Assembly: GCF_002742285.1 (NCBI RefSeq)
Contig: NZ_MDGM01000013.1
Coordinates: 62,001 to 126,000, forward strand
Reading direction: 5' to 3'
DNA: 64,000 nt
Origin: Paramylibacter kogurei
Lineage (GTDB): Bacteria; Pseudomonadota; Alphaproteobacteria; Rhodobacterales; Rhodobacteraceae
In this document: piece by piece, positions 9,280-17,030 of the stretch
Layout of the letters: each line of letters starts with the position of its first letter
Position numbering within the stretch: position 1 is the first letter of the stretch
Translations under genes and position numbers: made by a program
Notes under the pieces: model-generated
Told to the model about the DNA's origin: nothing
Databases searched by the model: none
What the model saw: the letters and a program-made list of their open reading frames with translations, nothing else

Positions 9280-10170
9280 GTGATACGAAATCTGGATATG
9301 ACCGCGCTGCGCTCGTTTGTAACTGTTGCTGATGTGGGTGGCGTAACCAAAGCCGCCGCGCAATTGCATTTAACCCAATCGGCAGTGTCGATGCAGTTAA
9401 AGCGATTAGAAGAATCCATGGGATTGCAATTATTGGATCGTTCCGCGCGAAGCGTTGCGTTAACCGCGCAGGGGGAATTATTGCTGAGCTATGGGCGCAA
9501 ATTATTGGCGTTGAATGACGAGGCTTGGAATCGTCTGACCGCCGATGATTTCGAAGGCGAGGTCACATTGGGTGTACCCCACGATATTGTTTACCCCCAT
9601 ATCCCACAGGTTTTGCGCCGCTTTAAACAGGAATTTCCACGGGTTAAGGTGAACCTGTTGTCATCCTTTACCGTGGAATTGAAACGCAAGTTGGAACGCG
9701 GCGAGGTTGATTTGATTTTGGGAACAGAAGCACGCTGTCCCGATGGTGCCAGCGTGATCGCGGCATCTGGTTTGACATGGTTTGCCGACAAAGAAAGCCG
9801 CATCTGGAATCAACGCCCATTGCCGTTAGCCTATGAAGATCACTGTTTATTCCGATCCTATGTGATCGAAGCGCTGGACCAAGCCGGCATCCCGTGGGAG
9901 GTGGTCGTTGAAACCAAACATGCCCGTACGGTAGAGGTCAGCGTCAGCGCAGGATTGGCATTGCATGCCTGTTTGAAAAGCACACAGCAACCCGATTGGT
10001 GCGAAGTGCCCGCCGATGCAGGATTGCCCGCCTTGCCCGAATTTTTGATCACGATGCAAAAAGCAAACCCACAGGATGTTTTGCTGGATCGTCTTGGTGA
10101 ATTGATCATTGCGGAATATAAAAATGGTTTATACCCGCGCAAAAAATCACCCGCATTGGTTGCGGTGTAA
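9280..10170 (+). CDS. LysR family transcriptional regulator
   Basis: 296 residues from the GTG at 9280 (AAGG 8 bases upstream), which gives the usual N-terminus IRNLDMTALRSFVTVADVGG. In-frame ATGs at 9208 and 9247 would add 11-24 residues not expected in the family. The winged helix-turn-helix has AAAQLHLTQSAVSMQLKRLE; the effector domain follows (FEGEVTLGVPHDIVYPHI, AGLALHACLKS). Divergent from the DUF1127 gene. The ligand is unknown. Confidence 0.88.
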   Translation: MIRNLDMTALRSFVTVADVGGVTKAAAQLHLTQSAVSMQLKRLEESMGLQLLDRSARSVALTAQGELLLSYGRKLLALNDEAWNRLTADDFEGEVTLGVPHDIVYPHIPQVLRRFKQEFPRVKVNLLSSFTVELKRKLERGEVDLILGTEARCPDGASVIAASGLTWFADKESRIWNQRPLPLAYEDHCLFRSYVIEALDQAGIPWEVVVETKHARTVEVSVSAGLALHACLKSTQQPDWCEVPADAGLPALPEFLITMQKANPQDVLLDRLGELIIAEYKNGLYPRKKSPALVAV

Positions 10171-10305
10171 TTTGCGCACGACCAATGGTTGTTGTGGCGT
10201 TGGTTTTTGGAACATCAATTCTGGGGTGAAAAGCGTTTCGCCTTTTATTTAACGTGTATTTGTGCAGATGCTGCTGGTATCATCTGTGATTAGCGATTGG
10301 GTGTT

Positions 10306-11667
10306 ATGTCAAAGCGTAAACAAAGCTATCAAGATTATTTTACGGAACGCCCGATGCGTGCCAGTGAAATGGATTCGATTGCACCAACGGTTGGGCTTGC
10401 TAAATGTTTACCCATTGGTCACAGCGAAACCGACACTCCATTCAGTAAACGCATTAAGTCATTGTTTGCATTTGTGTTGATCGCATTTTGCATTCCCGCA
10501 ACGATTTTTTACTTTGATCCAAATCGGACACCTTATGTTCATGCGGTGGATTTGTTCATAATCGGCATTAGCGTCGTCACGCTGGCCGTTTTGCATTTCA
10601 CCCAAAAGGCATGGTTGGCATTTGATGTTTTGGGAACGGCGGTGGCCCTGGTCATGGTATTTAGTTTTTCTGTCGTGGGGAACAGAGGTGCCGATTTATT
10701 GGTCCCGGTGTTTTTCCCACTGCTCGCGATTACGGTCAGGGGGCCGCATAAATCGTGGATATGGCTTGTTGTGATCGTTGGGGTGGAGGCATTGGTTTAT
10801 GGGATCGCACCGTATTTACCAGAATTTAACCACCCGTGGATGGTCACCGCGCTCAACCCCACGGGATCATTGTTTCATTCGCCACAAAAGCTCCCGATTA
10901 CGCAAGGCGCGATAAGCGTTGCGATTGTTTTGACGGTGTTCATTTATTTTCTGGTGCACTATGCCTATGTCGAGGCGCTAAAGGCACAGGTTATCGCCAA
11001 GGAACAGGCCGAACAACTGGCCGTGGCCTATAGCCAATCTGATCGGTTGTTGCAAAATATCTTGCCCCGATCCGTGGTGGAACGGTTAAAGGAAAACCCA
11101 GAACAATTGATCGCGGATGATTTGCCCGATGTGGTGGTTTTATTTGCCGATCTGGTGGATTTCACGCCCAATGCATCGCGCATGCCAGCGGCAAAGCTGG
11201 TTGCCTTGTTAAATCAGGTTTTTTCCAAATTCGATGATCTGGTTGATGCCGCAGGGCTGGAAAAGATTAAAACATCGGGCGATGCATATATGGTTGCGGG
11301 GGGATTGAACAATGGCGGTGATGAAAACCTCGCAAAAATTGCCGAACTGGCACTGGATATGCGCCGCATCACACAAGAATTATCCTATAACGGGCAGGGC
11401 GCGATGAATTTGCGCATTGGTATCCACGTGGGTCCCGTCACCGCAGGCGTGGTGGGGCGGCTAAAGTTTTATTATGATATGTGGGGGGATACGGTAAATC
11501 TGGCGGCGCGTTTGCAAACCAGCGCAGAGATTGGCGAAATTCAAACATCAAAGGAAACGCGCGCACGTTTGGAAAATGTTTACGAATTTTCACCTGCAAA
11601 GACCAAACGGTTAAAAGGGTTGGGTGATCAACAGGTTTCCGCGCTTATTGGGCGCAAAGCGGGGTGA
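10306..11667 (+). CDS. Membrane-bound class III adenylate cyclase
   Basis: 453 residues. The N-terminal half carries about six hydrophobic segments (residues 45-230), then a short signalling helix (VIAKEQAEQLAVAYSQSDRLLQNILP) like that joining membrane and catalytic parts of class III cyclases. The catalytic domain spans about 270-450 and appears complete: metal aspartates D282 (FADLVDFT) and D326 (GDAYM), adenine-selecting K320 (EKIKTSG) and D391 (YDMWG), and transition-state residues N398 and R402 (VNLAAR). It should therefore make cAMP rather than cGMP. ATG at 10306 was chosen over a TTG three codons earlier. The input signal is unknown. Confidence 0.9.
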   Translation: MSKRKQSYQDYFTERPMRASEMDSIAPTVGLAKCLPIGHSETDTPFSKRIKSLFAFVLIAFCIPATIFYFDPNRTPYVHAVDLFIIGISVVTLAVLHFTQKAWLAFDVLGTAVALVMVFSFSVVGNRGADLLVPVFFPLLAITVRGPHKSWIWLVVIVGVEALVYGIAPYLPEFNHPWMVTALNPTGSLFHSPQKLPITQGAISVAIVLTVFIYFLVHYAYVEALKAQVIAKEQAEQLAVAYSQSDRLLQNILPRSVVERLKENPEQLIADDLPDVVVLFADLVDFTPNASRMPAAKLVALLNQVFSKFDDLVDAAGLEKIKTSGDAYMVAGGLNNGGDENLAKIAELALDMRRITQELSYNGQGAMNLRIGIHVGPVTAGVVGRLKFYYDMWGDTVNLAARLQTSAEIGEIQTSKETRARLENVYEFSPAKTKRLKGLGDQQVSALIGRKAG

Positions 11668-11781
11668 TAATTGCGCGATACCCGTGTTACGCGCAGGGTT
11701 ATCAACGATTAACACTAGCCAATCATTCATTTCTGGTCTAATGGCGCGTGGAACTCTTTCCTCCAATAAAGGCGCCTTGTT

Positions 11782-13602
11782 ATGGACCTGAGAAATATTG
11801 CGATTATCGCCCACGTTGACCACGGTAAAACCACATTGGTTGACGAACTGTTAAAACAGTCTGGTATTTACCGCGAAAACGAAGCCACGCAAGAACGCGC
11901 GATGGACAGTAACGATCTGGAACGCGAACGCGGAATCACGATTTTCGCCAAGCCGACATCTGTGGTGTGGAACAACACACGTATTAATATCGTCGACACA
12001 CCAGGCCACGCCGATTTTGGCGGCGAGGTTGAACGTATTCTGTCCATGGTTGACGGGGTGGTCTTGTTGGTGGATGCGGCAGAAGGCCCGATGCCACAAA
12101 CCAAATTCGTAACATCCAAAGCCTTGGCGCTGGGCCTGCGCCCGATTGTTGTGGTGAACAAGGTTGATAAACCAGATGGTGAACCTGATCGCGCATTGGA
12201 TGAATGTTTCGATTTGTTCGCAAGCCTTGATGCAACCGATGAACAGCTTGATTTCCCATCTATGTATGCCTCTGGCCGGAGCGGCTGGGCCGATATGGAA
12301 CTGGATGGCCCACGCAAAGATTTATCCGCGTTGTTCGATCTGATTTTGGAACATGTTCCAGCCCCGAAACAAATTTCTGATCAAGACAAGCCATTCACCA
12401 TGTTGGCAACAACATTGGGCGGCGATCCGTTTTTGGGTCGTTTGCTGACAGGGCGCGTTGAAACGGGCACAATGAAGGCAGGACAGCAGATCAAAGCAAT
12501 GTCACGCGATGGCACATTGATCGAAAATTTCCGCGTCACCAAAATTTTGGCATTCCGTGGTTTGGAACAAACCGCAATTGAAACGGCAGAGGCCGGCGAT
12601 ATCGTGTCCATCGCAGGGATGGCCAAGGCAACCGTTGCCGATACATTGGCCGACACATCCGTGAACGAAGCGATCCCCGCACAGCCGATTGATCCGCCCA
12701 CTATCACCGTAACCTTTGGCATTAACGATAGCCCATTGGCAGGTCGTGACGGCAAAAAGGTGCAATCACGCGTGATCCGTGAGCGTTTGATGAAAGAAGC
12801 GGAATCAAACGTTGCGATCAAAGTGTCCGACACTCCCGGTGGCGAAGCATTCGAAGTTGCGGGCCGTGGCGAATTGCAAATGGGCGTGTTGATTGAAAAC
12901 ATGCGCCGCGAAGGGTTTGAATTGTCAATTTCCCGCCCACAAGTTTTGTTGCGTGAAGAAGACGGTCAGAAAATGGAACCCATCGAAGAGGTGACCATTG
13001 ACGTGGATGACGAATATTCTGGTGCGGTGATTGAAAAGCTGACCGGTGTACGTCGTGGCGAATTGACGGAAATGAAATCCGCTGGCGGTGGCAAAACCCG
13101 CATTATCGCCCATGTGCCTGCACGTGGTTTGATCGGGTATCACGGTGAATTTTTGACAGATACACGCGGTACGGGTGTTATCAACCGTGTGTTCCATGAT
13201 TGGGCACCGTTCAAAGGCCCAATTCCTGGTCGTCGCGCAGGTGTCTTGATTTCGATGGAAAATGGTCAGTCCGTTTCATACGCGATTTTCAACCTCGAAG
13301 ATCGTGGTAAATTCTTTATCGGCGCACAAGAAGACGTGTACCAAGGCATGATCATTGGTGAACATAACCGCGAAAACGATTTGGAAGTGAACCCGCTTAA
13401 GGGTAAAAAACTTACCAACGTGCGTGCATCTGGTACGGACGAAGCGGTTCGTTTGACCACACCTGTGACATTGTCATTGGAAGAAGCGATCGCCTATATC
13501 GATAATGATGAATTGGTAGAGGTAACACCAAACCACATTCGTTTGCGTAAACGTTACCTTGATCCTAATGAGCGTAAACGTATGAGCAAAGTCGCAAGTT
13601 AA
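11782..13602 (+). CDS. typA: Ribosome-associated GTPase TypA/BipA
   Basis: 606 residues, full length. Translational GTPase that binds the 70S ribosome under stress and helps 50S assembly at low temperature. G motifs: AHVDHGKTTL (G1), RGITI (G2), DTPGHADFGGEVER (G3), NKVDKPDG (G4). The BipA-specific C-terminal domain carries YHGEFLTDTRGTG and the EVTPNHIRLRKRYLDPNERKR tail. AAAGG precedes the ATG. Single gene with a strong terminator at 13641. Confidence 0.97.
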   Translation: MDLRNIAIIAHVDHGKTTLVDELLKQSGIYRENEATQERAMDSNDLERERGITIFAKPTSVVWNNTRINIVDTPGHADFGGEVERILSMVDGVVLLVDAAEGPMPQTKFVTSKALALGLRPIVVVNKVDKPDGEPDRALDECFDLFASLDATDEQLDFPSMYASGRSGWADMELDGPRKDLSALFDLILEHVPAPKQISDQDKPFTMLATTLGGDPFLGRLLTGRVETGTMKAGQQIKAMSRDGTLIENFRVTKILAFRGLEQTAIETAEAGDIVSIAGMAKATVADTLADTSVNEAIPAQPIDPPTITVTFGINDSPLAGRDGKKVQSRVIRERLMKEAESNVAIKVSDTPGGEAFEVAGRGELQMGVLIENMRREGFELSISRPQVLLREEDGQKMEPIEEVTIDVDDEYSGAVIEKLTGVRRGELTEMKSAGGGKTRIIAHVPARGLIGYHGEFLTDTRGTGVINRVFHDWAPFKGPIPGRRAGVLISMENGQSVSYAIFNLEDRGKFFIGAQEDVYQGMIIGEHNRENDLEVNPLKGKKLTNVRASGTDEAVRLTTPVTLSLEEAIAYIDNDELVEVTPNHIRLRKRYLDPNERKRMSKVAS

Positions 13603-13640
13603 TCTTGCATTTTTGATTCATTTATCGCGAATCCCTTACA

Positions 13641-13678
13641 AAAGGAAATCTTTGCAAAATGCAAAGATTTCCTTTTTT
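13641..13678 (+). terminator. Rho-independent terminator of typA
   Basis: A perfect 16-bp stem (AAAGGAAATCTTTGCA and its complement) with loop AAA, followed by T7. Unusually long perfect stem, 39 bp after the typA stop. Confidence 0.92.
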
Positions 13679-13887
13679 TGTTAACCATAAGTCGTAATTT
13701 TTGCAAAAAATGCGACAGTTGGATAAGTTAATTTCATAAAAATATTGTTAATTTTCAACTTGTTAGGTGAAAAATTTTGTTACGTGAGGTCAAACCCCTG
13801 TGCGATGCGTTGGGGCGGTTTTTGCTGTATATTCTAAGGGAGTGAAACAATTAATGATCGCCTTAGGGTGAAGTAAGGGTAAATAGT

Positions 13888-14268
13888 ATGAAACATCCAG
13901 TAGATGTGCATGTAGGTAAAAAAATTCGGTATCGTCGTTGGATGGTCGGAATGACACAGCAACAATTGGCTGAATCTGTGGGGATTAAATTTCAACAAAT
14001 TCAGAAATACGAAACGGGCATGAATCGTGTTAGCGCATCCCGTTTGTGGGATATCGCCGAAACCTTAGAAGTGCCTGTGCATTTCTTCTTTGACGGCGTT
14101 CAAGACGGTGAAATCGAAACAGAAATCACAGCCCAACCCGCCGAAAGCGATACAGATCTGTTAGCAGACAAAGAAGCCTTGGCATTGGTGCGTTCATATT
14201 ATGCAATCCCTGAAAACCAACGTCGCAAGCTGTTTGATCTTGCGCGTGTTTTGAGCGAAGCCGCCTAA
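13888..14268 (+). CDS. XRE-family HTH regulator, PraR-like
   Basis: 126 residues. An N-terminal XRE helix-turn-helix (DVHVGKKIRYRRWMVGMTQQ, then QLAESVGIKFQQIQKYETG) is followed by VPVHFFFDG and a short C-terminal helical segment (ENQRRKLFDLARVLSEA). The pattern matches the alphaproteobacterial PraR-type regulators that control surface and symbiosis-related functions in rhizobia; targets here are unknown. The 285-bp upstream gap from typA is very AT-rich and may contain its own operator. Monocistronic, with a terminator at 14318. Confidence 0.85.
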   Translation: MKHPVDVHVGKKIRYRRWMVGMTQQQLAESVGIKFQQIQKYETGMNRVSASRLWDIAETLEVPVHFFFDGVQDGEIETEITAQPAESDTDLLADKEALALVRSYYAIPENQRRKLFDLARVLSEAA

Positions 14269-14317
14269 GTTTTTGGATTAACCAGTATCGGCGGCTTGAC
14301 CGTTGCCAATGATTATG

Positions 14318-14353
14318 AAATTCCCGTTGTGTGAACCACAGCGGGAATTTTTT
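14318..14353 (+). terminator. Terminator hairpin immediately before hisN start
   Basis: A 14-bp stem (AAATTCCCGTTGTG / CACAGCGGGAATTT, one wobble) with a 5-base loop runs into TTTTTT. It terminates the HTH gene, and its last T directly precedes the hisN ATG, with the GGGA of the right arm as the only evident ribosome binding site. Confidence 0.85.
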
Positions 14354-15154
14354 ATGCAAGAGCCCTCACAACTTCAAATTGAACTGATGACGGTTGCACA
14401 TGAATTGGCGGATGCAGCGCGCCCCATCGCGCTTCGCTATTTTCGCAAATCCGCACAGGGGTTGGAAAATAAACTGTCGGATGGGTTTGATCCCGTGACA
14501 TTGGCGGATCGCGAAATTGAACAAGCGATGCGCGATATTTTGACAGTGCAGCGCCCCGATGATGGTATTTTGGGCGAGGAATTCCCCGACATTCCCAGCA
14601 AATCCGGGCTGACGTGGGTGTTGGACCCGATTGATGGCACGCGCGGATTTATCAGCGGTACGCCAACCTGGGGCGTTTTGATTGCAATCAATGATGGTGA
14701 TGCGCCCGTGTTTGGGATCGTTGATCAACCGTTTACGGGCGAGCGATATTGTGGTGGGTTTGGCACGGCGTTGTTGCGCCATGCGGGTCGTGAAATGCCA
14801 CTGGAAACCCGTCAAACCACAACATTGTCGGAATCAGTCATTTTCACCACCTTTCCAGAGGTGGGCAGCACACAAGAAGGCGATGCATTCCACGCCGTTG
14901 CCGAGCAATGTAAATTAACCCGCTATGGTATGGACTGTTATGCCTATGCTTTGTTAGCGGCGGGGCAGGTGGATTTGGTGATCGAGGCGGGGTTAAACGC
15001 CTATGATATCCAAGGTCCCTTGGCCGTGATCGCGGCCGCAGGTGGCATTGTTACGGATTGGCAAGGTGGAGATGCGCAACATGGCGGGCGTGTGATTGCA
15101 GCGGCAAACGCAACCATACACGCCCAAGCGTTAGAGATTTTAGCGCGGTATTAA
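14354..15154 (+). CDS. hisN: Histidinol-phosphatase, inositol-monophosphatase type
   Basis: 266 residues. Dephosphorylates histidinol phosphate, the penultimate step of histidine synthesis, in bacteria lacking HisB-type phosphatase. Magnesium ligands are intact: GEEFPD near residue 75, LDPIDGTRGF near 95, and YDIQGPLAVI (the third Asp) near 220. The TRGFISGTPTWG sequence is the HisN rather than the SuhB variant. The ATG at 14354 was chosen by family alignment; an upstream in-frame start at 14303 lies within the terminator. Ends tail-to-tail with the next gene sharing TTAA. Confidence 0.85.
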   Translation: MQEPSQLQIELMTVAHELADAARPIALRYFRKSAQGLENKLSDGFDPVTLADREIEQAMRDILTVQRPDDGILGEEFPDIPSKSGLTWVLDPIDGTRGFISGTPTWGVLIAINDGDAPVFGIVDQPFTGERYCGGFGTALLRHAGREMPLETRQTTTLSESVIFTTFPEVGSTQEGDAFHAVAEQCKLTRYGMDCYAYALLAAGQVDLVIEAGLNAYDIQGPLAVIAAAGGIVTDWQGGDAQHGGRVIAAANATIHAQALEILARY

Positions 15155-16074
15155 TCCGCCAAAAATGATTCAATCCGTTTCCAGACATCTGCGGTGATGT
15201 GATCTTCTTCTAACATCACTTCGTGTTGGGCATTGTCCAAAATCACCAATTCACCGTTTGGCCATTTGTTCATCACGGTTCGAATGGCGTCTTTGCTTAC
15301 GATTTGCTCGTTTGATCCCAAGAAACACAAACAATCGGTTTTGGGCGCGGGCATATCGCACAAAGTTGCGGTTTCTTCCATTGCGGCGCGCATCCAATGC
15401 ACAGACGGGCCGCCCAGTTCCAAATCGGGAAAGCTGGAAATTTGTTTGCGGATCATTGCGTATTCATCGGCATTATTTGTCAGGGTGTTACCCTTAAATT
15501 CCTGAACCATTGCGTAATTCTGCAATGTGGTCGTCGGGGCAAGCTTTTCTGTCGTTCCCAATGCCGCGGACAGAGAGGACACCGCGCTGGCAACGGGTTT
15601 CATCATCGGGGACAGATAAATGCCCCACATGGGTGCGGAAAAAATAACCTTTTTCACAGGCAGACCGTTGTGCAACGCTCGAAGCCCGATTGCCCCACCC
15701 ATGGAATGGCACAGTGCCGCTTCTGGTGCGGGGAAACCTTGTTCGGTGATGAATTCATTGACCGCGGCAATATCCAATTGGAAATCGGCAAAATCATCCA
15801 CATGGCCGATGGTGCGCGATGCGCCAAAGTGATCGGATAATCCTTGGCCGCGCCAATCAACGGCAACCACGCTGTAACCCATTTCAACAAAACGGGTGGC
15901 AACCGCGCCGTATTTTTCAATATATTCGGTGCGTCCTTGGAACAATAACACCGTACCCTTGTCGCCGCCCTTCCAGCCGGCGACACGGATTCGTTTTCCA
16001 TCAGAGCAAACCATCCATTTACAAATGGTACCCTTTGGCGCACGCGCCACTGATTTATGAAATGGCGCGTTCAT
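15151..16074 (-). CDS. Alpha/beta hydrolase, lysophospholipase (PldB-like)
   Basis: 307 residues. Alpha/beta hydrolase of the serine-aminopeptidase S33/monoglyceride-lipase group. Seen: oxyanion-region LLFQGRTEYIEKYG, VVAVDWRGQGLSDH, nucleophile motif CHSMGGAIG (Ser near residue 145) and a C-terminal NAQHEVMLEE that supplies the catalytic His; FLGSNEQIVSKD carries the likely acid region. No signal peptide, so cytoplasmic. The exact lipid substrate is inferred. Shares TTAA stop with hisN. Confidence 0.85.
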   Translation of the reverse strand: MNAPFHKSVARAPKGTICKWMVCSDGKRIRVAGWKGGDKGTVLLFQGRTEYIEKYGAVATRFVEMGYSVVAVDWRGQGLSDHFGASRTIGHVDDFADFQLDIAAVNEFITEQGFPAPEAALCHSMGGAIGLRALHNGLPVKKVIFSAPMWGIYLSPMMKPVASAVSSLSAALGTTEKLAPTTTLQNYAMVQEFKGNTLTNNADEYAMIRKQISSFPDLELGGPSVHWMRAAMEETATLCDMPAPKTDCLCFLGSNEQIVSKDAIRTVMNKWPNGELVILDNAQHEVMLEEDHITADVWKRIESFLAD

Positions 16075-16079
16075 AACGA

Positions 16080-16370
16080 TTAACCCAGAATTGTACCCAG
16101 TTTCATCGCTTGTGACATGTCGCCATCAACCGCCAATTTGCCTGACATAAACGCAGATGTTGCGTTCACTTCGCCAGTCATAATGCCAGCAAGTGTTTCG
16201 GCGTCTGCTGTCATTGTGCATTCTGCATCATCATCGCGGGCAACCGCGCCGCTTTCGTTGATAATCAGTGAACCTTCGCCATCGACAACGATTTTGATTG
16301 AACCGTCAAAACCTTCTCCGCCCAGTTTTTCGTTGATCGCCGTTACGGCTGTATTGATTACATCACTCAT
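16080..16370 (-). CDS. SCP2 sterol-binding domain protein
   Basis: 96 residues consisting of one SCP2 domain, a hydrophobic pocket for lipids or acyl-CoA. The signature blocks are GSIKIVVDGEGSLIIN, CTMTADAETLAGIMTGEVN and FMSGKLAVDGDMSQAMKLG. It lies five bases after and likely co-transcribed before the lipase-like hydrolase (the SCP2 gene is upstream on the minus strand), which suggests a joint role in lipid handling. GGAG before the ATG. Confidence 0.9.
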   Translation of the reverse strand: MSDVINTAVTAINEKLGGEGFDGSIKIVVDGEGSLIINESGAVARDDDAECTMTADAETLAGIMTGEVNATSAFMSGKLAVDGDMSQAMKLGTILG

Positions 16371-16437
16371 TTTTGTCTCCTCTGAACCGACAAGGTTCTT
16401 TTCCTGATTGCGTGTCGCATGCTACGCTACGCGCACC

Positions 16438-17028
16438 ATGCAGATTTATACCCATATATCAAAGCACGTCGTTGCGTTATTTCTAGTGTTTATTGTCGCG
16501 CTGGGAATGATTTCGCTTAAAAATGCGGTATTTGCACAAGAGTTGGCCGAAAATAGCGTGCTGGATGATCTGTTTGCACAATTGAAAGACCCAAATCAAA
16601 CCAATCCCGAAGGTGTTGAAAAAAAGATTTGGCGCGAATGGTCGAAATCGGGTTCGGATGCGATGGATTATCTGTTGGAACGTGGACAAAAGGCCATGGA
16701 GGCAGGCGATTATGATGCCGCGATTGAACATCTGTCGGCGCTGATTGATCACGCCCCAGATTTTGCCGAAGGCTGGAACGCGCGCGCCACGGTGTTTTTC
16801 TTGATTGATGAATATGGGCTTTCTTTGTCGGATGTGCGACAGGTTTTGATATTAAACCCGCGACATTTCGGTGCATTGGCAGGGCTTGGTTCAATATACG
16901 AAGGTTTGAATCGCAAGGCCGAAGCATTGGCCGCATATGAACAGGTGTTGGAATTAAACCCACACCATGAACCCGTGAAACAGGCCGTGGCACGTTTGAC
17001 CCAAGAATTAGAAGGCACCGCCCTTTAA
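16438..17028 (+). CDS. Periplasmic tetratricopeptide repeat protein
   Basis: 196 residues. A signal sequence (HVVALFLVFIVALGMISL up to VFAQ) precedes three or so TPR units, e.g. AMEAGDYDAAIEHLSALIDH, APDFAEGWNARATVFFLIDE and LNRKAEALAAYEQVLELNP. TPRs mediate protein contacts; the partner is unknown. The ATG at 16438 was preferred over an upstream TTG because it opens a normal signal peptide. Only two bases separate its stop from the SUV3-like helicase start. Confidence 0.85.
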   Translation: MQIYTHISKHVVALFLVFIVALGMISLKNAVFAQELAENSVLDDLFAQLKDPNQTNPEGVEKKIWREWSKSGSDAMDYLLERGQKAMEAGDYDAAIEHLSALIDHAPDFAEGWNARATVFFLIDEYGLSLSDVRQVLILNPRHFGALAGLGSIYEGLNRKAEALAAYEQVLELNPHHEPVKQAVARLTQELEGTAL

Positions 17029-17030
17029 GA

